Positions 44,846 through 54,514 of a stretch of 64,000 bases of DNA are shown here, one piece after another. The translations under genes and the position numbers were made by a program. This DNA is from Pseudoalteromonas gelatinilytica (GTDB lineage: Bacteria; Pseudomonadota; Gammaproteobacteria; Enterobacterales; Alteromonadaceae). Each line of letters opens with the position of its first letter. The stretch's first letter is position 1. The notes beneath the pieces were generated by a model that saw only the letters and a program-made list of their open reading frames with translations, was not told the DNA's origin and did no database searches. The stretch is taken from positions 1 through 64,000 of the forward strand of contig NZ_LRRU01000020.1 in the NCBI RefSeq assembly GCF_001641615.1, in the 5' to 3' direction.

Positions 44846-45791
44846 GACGGACCAATCAAATTACAGCCACTTCTTATCTAACCCGGTTGCTAAACCACCT
44901 TGTCGAATGATCAATGCGCAAATGTACGGATTTTTTGTTGCTGGGTGTGAGCAAAAAATGCAGCAGTATGTTGATGCAACTTTAAATTTATTAGCAACCG
45001 AATCAACCTCGTTTAATGTGTTAGGGAGCACGTGTTTACTTACCTTCACTGATATCGAAAAAATTTCTTCGTTAACGCCACCGTTTTCAGAGCATGGCTG
45101 GATGCAAGAAACTGATATTATTATTTGGCTCCCAGTAGCAAAAATGCAAGGTGGAGATATTAGTCATTTATATTGGTATCCGGCATTTATTAGCGTCAAT
45201 AACATTTATGCTTTGATTAATGGCCGAGAAGCCTGGGGCTACAATAAATACCTGTGTGAATATCAAATGCCTGCGACTGTGAGTGATGCGGGCGCCTTTA
45301 GTATTTCTTTAGAATGTTTTGATGTGTTTAACCCAGACTCTAAATTAGCAATGCATGAGCTATTAACCATTGAGCAAACACAGGCAAGTACCAAGGAAAA
45401 CCTACTCGATAACTTATCGCATTTTTCTAAACACGTTACCGATTTGTTTGATGCGCAAATTAAAGGCATTGATTTATCGCTTCTTAAACAATTGTTAGAC
45501 GGGTTTATTCATCCGCAGATGGATCAGATTTTGTTTAAACAATTTCCCGATGGCCAAGGAGATAAAGCCGTTTATCAAAGCGTGGTTCACTCACCATCGT
45601 TAATCAAAAAAATTCACCAATTAAAACTTTTACACAATGATTTTAGTTTGGATGTAAAAGCTCTTGCGAGCTTTCCTCTGAATGACATGTTTGGCATTGC
45701 ACTTGGCAAACAAGCGGTTCATTTACCTTTTTACGTCAATATGGACTTTGATCAGCTTGGCGCAACACAACTGTTACCAGTACAGGGGTAA
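44838..45791 (+). CDS. Acetoacetate-decarboxylase-like (ADC superfamily) protein
   Basis: A 317-residue protein without signal peptide. The ADC signature NGREAWGYNKYLCEY (about residue 128) parallels the GREMWGFPK block, and the lysine in GYNK is a candidate Schiff-base residue. The N-terminal PPCRMINAQMYGFFV segment is common to ADC-like proteins encoded beside flavoprotein oxidoreductases. The stop is 2 bases before the flavoprotein gene. The start is ATG 44838 or 44844; both lie in a hairpin. The true reaction could be decarboxylation, cyclisation or hydrolysis; the ADC fold is broader than acetoacetate decarboxylase. Confidence 0.78.
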   Translation: MTMTDQSNYSHFLSNPVAKPPCRMINAQMYGFFVAGCEQKMQQYVDATLNLLATESTSFNVLGSTCLLTFTDIEKISSLTPPFSEHGWMQETDIIIWLPVAKMQGGDISHLYWYPAFISVNNIYALINGREAWGYNKYLCEYQMPATVSDAGAFSISLECFDVFNPDSKLAMHELLTIEQTQASTKENLLDNLSHFSKHVTDLFDAQIKGIDLSLLKQLLDGFIHPQMDQILFKQFPDGQGDKAVYQSVVHSPSLIKKIHQLKLLHNDFSLDVKALASFPLNDMFGIALGKQAVHLPFYVNMDFDQLGATQLLPVQG

Positions 45792-45793
45792 CC

Positions 45794-48025
45794 ATGGAAA
45801 AAGAAAAAATCACCATTGTCGGTGGCGGTGTTGCAGCGATGACTGCGGCAGTGTATCTAACCGAGCAAGCTAATTGGCAAAGCCAGCGCGAGATTACCGT
45901 TTATCAACAGGGTTGGCGCCTTGGCGGTAAAGGGGCGAGTGGCCGAAACGCCCATTTTGGACAGCGAATCGAAGAGCATGGTTTGCATGTTTGGTTTGGC
46001 GCCTACGTGAATAGCTTTCGCACCTTAGAAGGGGTGTATAACTCACTCAATCGACCTGCTAGTTGTTCATTGGCTACTTGGCAGCAGGCATTTAAACCAC
46101 ACAGTTTTATTGCCTTACAAGAGTTTATTGATAACGAATGGCAAACTTGGCCGATAGATTTTCCTACCGTTGAAGGGAACCCCGCTGATGGCAGCCTCGA
46201 TATAACAGTGTGGGACTTTGTCACCATGACATTAGCATGGCTAAAAAAATGGACCGAAGGCATTGAACATGTTTGTCAGCAGCAAGACGCTAAAACCACT
46301 TTAGTGACTAAAAAGTCACGGGATCAATCGTTACTCAAACACATGTATCAAGAAATCAAAGCAGACATTGATACCCATTTAAGTGGCGCAAAGCAATTCA
46401 TCGATGATATTGAAGCAGGCGCAACTGAAATTGCCTCGAACCCACGAACATTGATAACTCATTTGCTGCAGTTCACCGAAAAGCAGGCCACCCATACAGA
46501 TAAACAGGCCGATCGACTGGTTATTTGGTATATCGTCAGAAAGTTAAAACGGTGGTTTAAAGACCAAGTTATTGATTTACTCGATGACAACCCAGAGCTG
46601 CGCAGACTTTATATTTGTGCCGATCTTGCGATTGCAATGCTCACAGGACTGATTAAAGACAAAGTATATCGCGACGGTTTTGGTGTCATTAATTGCTACG
46701 ATTTTCGTCAGTGGCTCGAAAAAAATGGTGCTAACAAAACTTACAGTGTCGATTCAGCGCCAGTGCGCGGCTTTTATGATTTGGTGTTTGCTTACCCGAA
46801 AGGTGACTTTAATAAACCTAATGTTGAAGCCGGCGTTGCCGCCCTTGCTATGTTACGTATAGGGCTTTGCTATAAAGGCGGCGTGATGTGGAAAATGCAA
46901 GCAGGCATGGGCGATGTCATTTTCGGTCCAATTTATGAGCTTTTAAAGCAGCGCGGCGTTAAGTTTAAGTTTTTCCATCAGTTAACTAACTTATCTGCTG
47001 GGCAAACTGACCAAGGTGAGCCGCAGGTAAGTGAGATTGAGCTTTGCCAACAGGTCAGTTTAGTTGGCCAAGACTATGAACCGCTCATAGATGTAAAACA
47101 GCTGCCATGCTGGCCAAGTGAACCCCTGTATGAGCAAATCAGCCCTGAACAAGCGCACTTATTGCAAGAATATCAAATCAATTTAGAGTCATTTTGGAGT
47201 AATTGGCCCGAGGTGTATCAAGAACACTTTAGTACTCCATTGCCAACAGTGACGCTTCGCCATGGTATTGATTTTGATACATTGATTTTAGGTGTGTCGG
47301 TTGCCTCACTTGAACACGTTGCCTCTGAACTTTTAGCTGTAGATTACGCGCTTTCTCAACAAGCAACAAAAGTGCAAAGTGTGGCGACTCAGGCTTGCCA
47401 AGTATGGTTGAATAAAACCGACCCACAACTTGGCTTTACGCAAACTAATGCTGCTCACGAAGGGCCTATTTTAAGTGGCTTTGTCGAGCCGTTTGATACC
47501 TGGGCGGCAATGGGTAACTTACTCGATAAAGAAGATTGGCCAAGTGAAAATGCGCCTGTGAACATTGCCTATTTTTGCAGTGCGTTTAGCTGCGAAAACT
47601 ACCCACCTGCCAGTGCACATCAATTCCCAGAGCAAATGAAAGCCGAAGTAAAATTGAATATGCATAATTTGTTTAGCGCAGATATGCGGCCACTTTGGCC
47701 TGAAGCCTATATTGATAACAAGTTTGATTGGCAGGTTTTTTACAGTGATCCGCATAGCATTTTACCAGTTCTTGAGCAGCAATATTGGCGCGTTAATGTC
47801 GATCCTAGTGAGCGCTATGTCTTATCTGTGGTTGATTCGAGTAAATACCGCCTGGCTACAGATGGCAGTCAGTTTGTCAATTTGCGCATCACTGGCGACT
47901 GGATAAAAACCGGCGTTAATGCAGGCTGTGTTGAGGCTGCTGTGATGGCCGGTATGCAAACAGCGCGGGCAATATGTGGTTGGCCAAGCGAAATCAGCGG
48001 AGAGCATGCATTCGAAAAAGGTTAG
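45794..48025 (+). CDS. Large FAD-dependent oxidoreductase, phytoene-desaturase/amine-oxidase-like
   Basis: A 743-residue protein with dinucleotide-binding motif ITIVGGGVAAMTAAVYL (residues 6-22), then WRLGGKGASGRN and RIEEHGLHVWFGAYVNSF, blocks shared with carotenoid-desaturase-like and squalene-dehydroxylase-like flavoproteins. A C-terminal LRITGDWIKTGVNAGCVEAAVMAG (about 695-720) is the usual FAD-closing block. It is about 250 residues longer than a standard desaturase, with a long helical insert (about 150-280). No signal peptide. It is 2 bases after the ADC-like gene, implying a joint reaction. The substrate is unknown, probably hydrophobic. Confidence 0.8.
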   Translation: MEKEKITIVGGGVAAMTAAVYLTEQANWQSQREITVYQQGWRLGGKGASGRNAHFGQRIEEHGLHVWFGAYVNSFRTLEGVYNSLNRPASCSLATWQQAFKPHSFIALQEFIDNEWQTWPIDFPTVEGNPADGSLDITVWDFVTMTLAWLKKWTEGIEHVCQQQDAKTTLVTKKSRDQSLLKHMYQEIKADIDTHLSGAKQFIDDIEAGATEIASNPRTLITHLLQFTEKQATHTDKQADRLVIWYIVRKLKRWFKDQVIDLLDDNPELRRLYICADLAIAMLTGLIKDKVYRDGFGVINCYDFRQWLEKNGANKTYSVDSAPVRGFYDLVFAYPKGDFNKPNVEAGVAALAMLRIGLCYKGGVMWKMQAGMGDVIFGPIYELLKQRGVKFKFFHQLTNLSAGQTDQGEPQVSEIELCQQVSLVGQDYEPLIDVKQLPCWPSEPLYEQISPEQAHLLQEYQINLESFWSNWPEVYQEHFSTPLPTVTLRHGIDFDTLILGVSVASLEHVASELLAVDYALSQQATKVQSVATQACQVWLNKTDPQLGFTQTNAAHEGPILSGFVEPFDTWAAMGNLLDKEDWPSENAPVNIAYFCSAFSCENYPPASAHQFPEQMKAEVKLNMHNLFSADMRPLWPEAYIDNKFDWQVFYSDPHSILPVLEQQYWRVNVDPSERYVLSVVDSSKYRLATDGSQFVNLRITGDWIKTGVNAGCVEAAVMAGMQTARAICGWPSEISGEHAFEKG

Positions 48026-48043
48026 TGTGAATAAAGGTGTAAA

Positions 48044-48090
48044 AAAGTATGCGTATAAGTCACGAAATTTCATGATTTATATGCGACTTT
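48044..48090 (+). promoter_or_regulatory. Long imperfect palindrome between the flavoprotein and TonB-receptor genes
   Basis: Bases 48050-48085 form a 36-bp palindrome centred on GAAATTTC; 14 of 18 positions match, and three of the four mismatches become G-U pairs in RNA. AAAGT and ACTTT extend it further. It lies 80-120 bp before the receptor ATG. TTGTTT and TAAATT downstream may be a promoter. No T-run follows, so an operator or processing hairpin is more likely than a terminator. Confidence 0.55.
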
Positions 48091-48167
48091 AATCTATTGT
48101 TTGGTCTATACTTACCACTAAATTACAACAATTTAACAAGTTTCCCTCTTTTAAGGTCTAAAAGCCA

Positions 48168-50432
48168 ATGAAGCGTCCTTTTCTTAAAGATCCTAAGCTT
48201 ATGATGTTGTCGAGCACCAGCTTGGCGGCATGTGTAATGGCAAGCGCTGTTGCACAAGGAGCTGAGACTGAAAAAGACATGGAAGTTATTAGCGTTTATG
48301 CACAAAAGCGTCCGCAAGCAATTGAAGACGTGAGTGTAGCGGTAAGCCAAGTGGATGGCGAAATTTTAAAAGCTCAGCATTTTAAAGATTCAACTGAAAT
48401 TGGTTTGTTTGCGCCAAACGTTAAAATTACCCAAAACGCTGCAGAGGGGACGCCTCCCGCTGTGAGCATCCGTGGGGTGGGGTTACTTGATTATAATACG
48501 GCGAATACTTCACCTGTTGCCATGTATCTTGATGGCGTTGCGGTGGGGTCTGCTAATAATCAAATTGTTAACTTGTACGATATTGAACAGCTCGATATTT
48601 TACGGGGCCCGCAGGGTACCTTGTTTGGTCGTAATTCTACCGGTGGTGCAATACTTATACGCTCAAATCGCCCTGAGTTTTATAGCTATGGCGCGTTGAC
48701 ATTAGGTGTTGCCAATAACAACGCCACCAGCGTTGATGGTGTGTGGAACCAACAACTATCAGATTCTAGTGCATTGCGAATTGCGGTTAACTATCAAGAC
48801 TACGAATACTCAACAAATAATATCTATGCAGACTCGCCAACAGCAGGCATGGAGCAAAAAAATGCCCGTGTGTCTTTTTTGTCTGAGTGGGATAACGTTG
48901 ATCTTTACCTGCAAGCACATATTGAAGATTGGGATGGTATTGCCCAGCCTGTAGGCAATATTGGTGTTGTCGCAAACCCTTTAACGGGTGAGTTGTGTTC
49001 ACCTGCAGATGCAGGGTCAACGCGCTGTTTTGATAACTTTGGTTTTAATGACGGCAGTGATGATTTTTTTGCAGTGAGCGTTAACAATGACTCACCTCAT
49101 AAATCTGATGGTTATGGCTTTATTGCTGAACTGAATTGGCATTTAAACGAGCAAAGTACTTTTACTTCTCTCTCGAGCTTTAACGATCTCGAAAGAAGCC
49201 ACGCTTTTAACTGCGATGGCTCGCCAGCTCGTTTGTGCGAAGGGGTATTAGGGTTAGATACTCAACTTTTTAGCCAAGAATTCAGATTATTAAACGAATT
49301 TGCTGATTACACACTCACCAGTGGTGTTTATTTTGCCGATGAGACGATTGAGCAAGATAATTTAAATGATATTTTGCGCGATTTCCGCGGCATTTTACCG
49401 ACAAACTTAACCGCGACCTTTATCTACGATAACGAAATCAAGATGCAAAATTTGGCAGTATTTAGCCAAATTGAAGTGCCTGTCGCAGATAAATGGATGA
49501 TTACAGCAGGCCTTAGATATGACTATGAGTCACTTGATTATGACTCAATCGCCACGTTAAATGCGGTGGTTGATGTGAACGACTTAGACGGAGTGCTTGT
49601 ACCATTTTATCGCGTTACCGATGAGCAATCAGATAACGGCTTTAGCGGCCAATTTGCCGTTAATTATCGCTATTCAGATACAAGCAATCTTTACTATCGT
49701 TTTGCAAATGGTAGTAAAAGTGGCGGCTACAATGGTGGCTTTTTGTCATCTGAAGAACAAGCAATCTTGGCAAACTATGGCAAAGAGCGCTTAAATGCCC
49801 ATGAAATTGGCTTAAAGTCGTTCTGGCCAGGGAAGCAACTTAGAATTAATTGGGCGGCGTTTTACTATGACTATAACGACCAACAAGTGTTTATGAATCA
49901 AGCCTCAGAAACACCGCAAATGCCCCCAGTGCAATTACTTGAAAATGTGGCTGACTCAACTATTTATGGCCTTGAAACTGAAATTAATTACCAAGCAACT
50001 AAACAATTAGCCATGCTACTTTCAGTTGGCTATATCCCTCATGCTGAATTTGAAGAATACGTTGACCCACTTGGCAACAGTATTACCGATAACCAACTGC
50101 CGTTTACCTCTAAATGGAATGTATCAGCGGGATTAAAATACGATACCAGCTTGGCGTCGTATCCGTTATCGGCCAACATCATTTACGATTATCAGTCTGA
50201 GTTTTATTTTGACCAGAACATGAACCCATATGCCCGCCAAGACGGCTTTAGCATTGTTAATGCGAATCTAAAATACGATGTTGAAAATTGGTCATTTACT
50301 TTATGGGGCAAAAATTTATTTGATACTGAATACAGTCAGTTAAAGTTCGATTTAAGCTCGTTCCTAGGCATGCTTGAAGACTTTAAAGGGGAAGGGCGTC
50401 GCTATGGCTTTGATGTTTCACTGCAATTCTAG
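48168..50432 (+). CDS. TonB-dependent outer-membrane receptor
   Basis: A 754-residue protein. The signal peptide is about 1-30 (AAC...VAQGA). The plug domain (about 40-165) has VSIRGVG, DGVAVGS and the signature LDILRGPQGTLFGRNSTGGAI. A 22-strand barrel ends in aromatic GRRYGFDVSLQF, as needed for outer-membrane assembly. This subtype resembles receptors for non-siderophore compounds in marine bacteria (FecA-like regulatory N-domain absent). Downstream of the flavoprotein and 38 bp before a sensor kinase gene, suggesting uptake of the cluster's substrate. The ligand cannot be told. Confidence 0.92.
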   Translation: MKRPFLKDPKLMMLSSTSLAACVMASAVAQGAETEKDMEVISVYAQKRPQAIEDVSVAVSQVDGEILKAQHFKDSTEIGLFAPNVKITQNAAEGTPPAVSIRGVGLLDYNTANTSPVAMYLDGVAVGSANNQIVNLYDIEQLDILRGPQGTLFGRNSTGGAILIRSNRPEFYSYGALTLGVANNNATSVDGVWNQQLSDSSALRIAVNYQDYEYSTNNIYADSPTAGMEQKNARVSFLSEWDNVDLYLQAHIEDWDGIAQPVGNIGVVANPLTGELCSPADAGSTRCFDNFGFNDGSDDFFAVSVNNDSPHKSDGYGFIAELNWHLNEQSTFTSLSSFNDLERSHAFNCDGSPARLCEGVLGLDTQLFSQEFRLLNEFADYTLTSGVYFADETIEQDNLNDILRDFRGILPTNLTATFIYDNEIKMQNLAVFSQIEVPVADKWMITAGLRYDYESLDYDSIATLNAVVDVNDLDGVLVPFYRVTDEQSDNGFSGQFAVNYRYSDTSNLYYRFANGSKSGGYNGGFLSSEEQAILANYGKERLNAHEIGLKSFWPGKQLRINWAAFYYDYNDQQVFMNQASETPQMPPVQLLENVADSTIYGLETEINYQATKQLAMLLSVGYIPHAEFEEYVDPLGNSITDNQLPFTSKWNVSAGLKYDTSLASYPLSANIIYDYQSEFYFDQNMNPYARQDGFSIVNANLKYDVENWSFTLWGKNLFDTEYSQLKFDLSSFLGMLEDFKGEGRRYGFDVSLQF

Positions 50433-50469
50433 TCGTTGCCATCTCCAAAATGGTACAGGGGTTTTGTGA

Positions 50470-53151
50470 ATGCGGTTAAAGCTGTATTTAAGTACTCTGC
50501 TGTTTTTATTGCTATTGAGTGTTTCGGCTAATGCACAACAGACGTTTGTCTACACTGATGCTGTGGCTGATCAAAACCTTCATGATGTTGGTGAAGTGTT
50601 TACGGCAAACGATAATATGTTTCCGCAATCGGTGGCTGCGATTGATGCTTGGCAAGCAAGCAAAAAACCGCAATCTCGAATAAGCTCGGTTGGCGGTAGT
50701 TATTGGTTAATTGTTGAAATTGAAAATCTAAGTGATATCGAAGATTTAGTGCTTTATCCGTATAACACCTTGGTTTCGAAAATAGAAAGCCGCATTTACG
50801 ATATAACTGATCCAACAGCCCCGATACAGCACTTTGTAACCGGTGGGGTCGAGGCGAATCAATTTGCTTTTCACTATGGTAATCGCTTATCTCTTGAAAA
50901 AGGTAAGCAATATACGCTTATCACTTATTTTGAGAGTGACTACTTTTATACTCCCGCAAAACTGGTATTAACGCCTTATCAAGATTATTTTCAAAACATA
51001 ACCATTGAAAATATGATCATGATGCTTTGCTTTGGGGTGGGTATTGCACTTGGTTTATATAACTTATTAATTTACTTGGTTTCTCGTGATGTCACACACC
51101 TTTACTACGCGCTATTTACTGCATCCTGGGTGTTTGCTTGGAGCCATTTTTTCCATATTTCTGATCAGCTGTTTGGTTACTATAATCCTCATCTTCATTG
51201 GCTCGGCTTTGCCCTCACACCCTTAACCAATATTCTGTTTTACAACAACCTACTCAAACTTAAAGAGACATTTCCCAAACTGGCGCAATTATCCCTGACG
51301 GTGGGTGTAATCGCTACTCTGGGTATTCCGTTTTGTATTTTATGGCCAAGCTTTGGTTTTTATTGGTCAACGTTAGTCACCGGTGTCGCTTTATGTTTAG
51401 GCTTATACATAGGTATACGCTGTATGCTCATTGGCTTTAAGCCAGCACGCTATTTTGTGCTTGCTTACATTGCCATGATGCTACCGAATATGGTCGGAAA
51501 TTTAACTAATTTAGGCTTGCTGCCTGCAACCTCCATTAATTTATATTTATTGGGTTTGATAGGCACTGCCATGGACGCCATGTTGCTGGCTTTTGCTGTT
51601 GCCGATAAGTTTAGGTTGCTTCACGATGACAACGTAGAGCTCAACAAAAACCTTGAAGAAAAAGTCCATTTAAGAACGTTGGAGCTTGAAGAACTCGCCT
51701 CAGAGCTTCGCGATGCCAATGAAGCTAAAAGCCGTTTTTTAGCGAATATCAGTCATGAAATTCGTACTCCAATGACATCAATCATTGGCTATGCAGATGG
51801 CATTATGCTCGGGGACATTAAGCCTCATGAGCGCAACCATGGGATTGGGGTTATTTTGCAAAATAGCCGTCATGTTCTTGGCTTAATAAACGATATACTT
51901 GATATGTCGAAGATTGAAGCCAACAAGCTCGAGATTGATTTAGTCGAAACAGACTTGTTTGCCACGATTGCCAATATTGAGTCACTTATCGGCAAGCAAA
52001 TTCGCGATAAGGGCTTAAAGTTCAGTGTTGATTACCAGTTCCCATTGCCAGACTACTTGATCACCGATCCGAGTCGTTTAAGGCAAATCTTATTAAACTT
52101 GACCACTAATGCCCTTAAGTTCACTCAAGTGGGGCGTATAACTTTAACGGTGAGCTGTCATAACGATAAGTTGTCGATAAGCGTAAAAGACACCGGTATC
52201 GGCATGACAGACAAAGAGCAACAAGCTTTGTTCAGTGCTTTTTATCAAGCGGATTCTAGTATTTCTCGCCAGTATGGCGGTACCGGGCTTGGCCTTAACA
52301 TTTCAAAGAGCCTTGCGCAAAAATTGGATGGGGATATCAGCGTTAAAAGTAATGTCGGCTCTGGCAGTGAATTTATTTTCACTATGTCGGTGTACACCAC
52401 AGATAACACACGTTGGCTCAATGACATGAGCGAAGTGAAGCTTATTGAAACCTCACCGTTTAGTAAGCTTGATGCGCCTCAAAATTTGAAGGGACGGGTA
52501 TTACTTGCCGAAGACCATCCAGACAACCGACGTTTAATTGCGCGAATATTAGAGCGGATGGGGCTGACAGTGACCACCGTCGAAAATGGTAAAGACGCAG
52601 TGCAAGCAACCCTCGAAGACAGCTTTGACCTTATTTTGCTCGATATTCAAATGCCCATTATGGACGGTCAAGAGGCATTAAAAATGATGCAAGCAACCGG
52701 GGTTAGCGCGCCAATTATTGCATTGACAGCGAATACCATGAAGCATGAAATTGCCCGTTATATGAAGCAAGGCTTTAATGATTTAATAGCCAAACCAATT
52801 GATCGCAATGGCTTTAGTCATAAAATTGCCAGTTACTTAGATTGTGATGAGTTGGCCGATATCAAGTTACCTGAAAAAGAGTTTCAGGCGCTTAAAGATG
52901 ACTATATAAAAGGTCTTGAAGAACAGTATCGAGAAATGCGCGAGCAATACAAAAATATGGATATAGATGGCTTAAGCAGAAATGTTCATATGCTCAAAGG
53001 TGCTGCGAATATGTTTGAGTGTGAAATGCTCTATGTTAAAGCCGTTGCAGTAGATACTGCGCTTAAAAAAGATACCGTCACGCTCGATACGCAGCTTATT
53101 GCTTCCTTATTTTGTGCTATGCAAGACGAAATAACCAAGGTAACGCATTGA
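50470..53151 (+). CDS. 7TMR-DISM hybrid sensor histidine kinase with receiver and Hpt domains
   Basis: An 893-residue membrane kinase. It has a signal peptide (1-22), a periplasmic 7TMR-DISMED2-like domain (about 25-165), seven membrane helices (about 185-385), a coiled linker (about 390-425), HisKA with H429 in NISHEIRTPM, and HATPase with NALKFT, DTGIGM and GGTGLGL. A receiver domain with D724 in LILLDIQMPIMDG and a C-terminal Hpt with H840 in HMLKGAANMF follow. All phosphorelay residues are present, but no response regulator with an output domain is adjacent. ATG 50470 follows AGGGG. Placed directly after the TonB receptor, probably sensing the same ligand. Confidence 0.9.
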   Translation: MRLKLYLSTLLFLLLLSVSANAQQTFVYTDAVADQNLHDVGEVFTANDNMFPQSVAAIDAWQASKKPQSRISSVGGSYWLIVEIENLSDIEDLVLYPYNTLVSKIESRIYDITDPTAPIQHFVTGGVEANQFAFHYGNRLSLEKGKQYTLITYFESDYFYTPAKLVLTPYQDYFQNITIENMIMMLCFGVGIALGLYNLLIYLVSRDVTHLYYALFTASWVFAWSHFFHISDQLFGYYNPHLHWLGFALTPLTNILFYNNLLKLKETFPKLAQLSLTVGVIATLGIPFCILWPSFGFYWSTLVTGVALCLGLYIGIRCMLIGFKPARYFVLAYIAMMLPNMVGNLTNLGLLPATSINLYLLGLIGTAMDAMLLAFAVADKFRLLHDDNVELNKNLEEKVHLRTLELEELASELRDANEAKSRFLANISHEIRTPMTSIIGYADGIMLGDIKPHERNHGIGVILQNSRHVLGLINDILDMSKIEANKLEIDLVETDLFATIANIESLIGKQIRDKGLKFSVDYQFPLPDYLITDPSRLRQILLNLTTNALKFTQVGRITLTVSCHNDKLSISVKDTGIGMTDKEQQALFSAFYQADSSISRQYGGTGLGLNISKSLAQKLDGDISVKSNVGSGSEFIFTMSVYTTDNTRWLNDMSEVKLIETSPFSKLDAPQNLKGRVLLAEDHPDNRRLIARILERMGLTVTTVENGKDAVQATLEDSFDLILLDIQMPIMDGQEALKMMQATGVSAPIIALTANTMKHEIARYMKQGFNDLIAKPIDRNGFSHKIASYLDCDELADIKLPEKEFQALKDDYIKGLEEQYREMREQYKNMDIDGLSRNVHMLKGAANMFECEMLYVKAVAVDTALKKDTVTLDTQLIASLFCAMQDEITKVTH

Positions 53152-53240
53152 TTGCTTGAATAGCGGCTATTTCTTTGTAAGCACAGACAAATTAGCTATT
53201 TCTTGATATTAATATTGTCAAAACACCTTGCTGGGAAGGC

Positions 53241-54509
53241 ATGATGCAGTATCAACATATTTCAGTACCCTCGAATGGCGCGCAAATTACGATTAATAGT
53301 AAGGGCCAATGGCATATTCCTGATAACCCGGTTATAGCTTACATTGAAGGCGATGGTGTGGGTCAAGATATAAGTCCGGTGATGCGTGATATTGTCGACG
53401 CTGCGGTGAAACATGCTTATCAAGGTGATAAACAAATACATTGGATGGAAGTATTCAATGGCGAAAAAGCAGCAGCGCTTTACGATGGCGACTGGTTCCC
53501 GCAAGAAACCCTACATGCCGTTAGACAGTATAAAATTGCAATCAAAGGGCCGTTAACAACCCCCCTTGGCGGAGGTTTTCGCTCATTAAATGTGGCTCTT
53601 CGTCATGAGATGGATTTATTCGTTAACATGCGGCCCATTCGCAGTTATCCGCATTTACCATCGCCCTTAAAAGAGCCTGAAAAAACCCAAATCACCGTAA
53701 TACGCGACAGCTCAGAAGACGTTTACTCGGGCATTGAGTGGCAGGCTGGCAGTATTGACAACGAACGTATGCTTGATTTTCTGTGCCAAGAAATGGGGGT
53801 CACTCGACTTCGTTTTGATAACCAATGTGGCATTGGCATAAAAAATAGCTCGAAAGAGGCGGCAGAGCGACTAATGCGCTATGCCCTCAACTTCGCCCTT
53901 AAAGAGCACAGTGAATCACTGACGGTGGTGCACAAAGGCAATGTACTTAAATTTACCGATGGCGCCTTTAAACGTTGGGCATTTGCCCTTGCTGAGCAAG
54001 AGTTTAACGCTGTAGCGCATGAAAATGGTCGTTGGTTAGTGATCAAACGAGACGATCAAGATGATTTAATCATCAAAGAAGTCATTGCCGATAACATGCT
54101 ACAACAAGCATTGCTCACCCCAGGGCAATTTGATGTGGTGGTAACAACCAATCAAAACGGCGATTACTTAGCTGATATGCTAACCGCACAAGTTGGTGGG
54201 GTAGGTATAATGCCTGCGGCAAACTTAAATAATGAAGTGGCTTTTTTTGAACCGACTCATGGCACATTTAATCGCATTGCCGGGGAAGACACTGCAAATC
54301 CAACAAGCAGCATTTTAAGTGCGGTCATGATGCTACGTTTTATGGGCTGGCACGAAGCGGCGAATAAAATAGAAAAAGCCCTAGAACAGACGCTTAGCGC
54401 AAATGAAATGACGTTTGATTTGGCTAACCTAGTAGCCGGTGCGACGATGCTTAGTTGCAGTGATTTTGCAAAAAGCATCATCGCTCGAATAAGTAACTCA
54501 AATAATTAA
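53241..54509 (+). CDS. icd: NADP-dependent isocitrate dehydrogenase, AceK-regulated type
   Basis: A 422-residue TCA-cycle enzyme converting isocitrate to 2-oxoglutarate. The phosphorylatable Ser is S115 in GGGFRSLNVALR, the same context as E. coli S113, so AceK control is expected. Other blocks are YIEGDGVGQDISPVM, RDSSEDVYSGIEW and FEPTHGTFNRIAGEDTANP. The start is ATG 53241 or 53244. The NADP-specificity region is in the expected place. aceK lies 1.6 kb downstream with a LysR gene and a Cys-rich gene between. The sequence departs noticeably from E. coli Icd, so it could be a second copy; a paralogue elsewhere cannot be excluded. Confidence 0.92.
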   Translation: MMQYQHISVPSNGAQITINSKGQWHIPDNPVIAYIEGDGVGQDISPVMRDIVDAAVKHAYQGDKQIHWMEVFNGEKAAALYDGDWFPQETLHAVRQYKIAIKGPLTTPLGGGFRSLNVALRHEMDLFVNMRPIRSYPHLPSPLKEPEKTQITVIRDSSEDVYSGIEWQAGSIDNERMLDFLCQEMGVTRLRFDNQCGIGIKNSSKEAAERLMRYALNFALKEHSESLTVVHKGNVLKFTDGAFKRWAFALAEQEFNAVAHENGRWLVIKRDDQDDLIIKEVIADNMLQQALLTPGQFDVVVTTNQNGDYLADMLTAQVGGVGIMPAANLNNEVAFFEPTHGTFNRIAGEDTANPTSSILSAVMMLRFMGWHEAANKIEKALEQTLSANEMTFDLANLVAGATMLSCSDFAKSIIARISNSNN

Positions 54510-54514
54510 CCATA

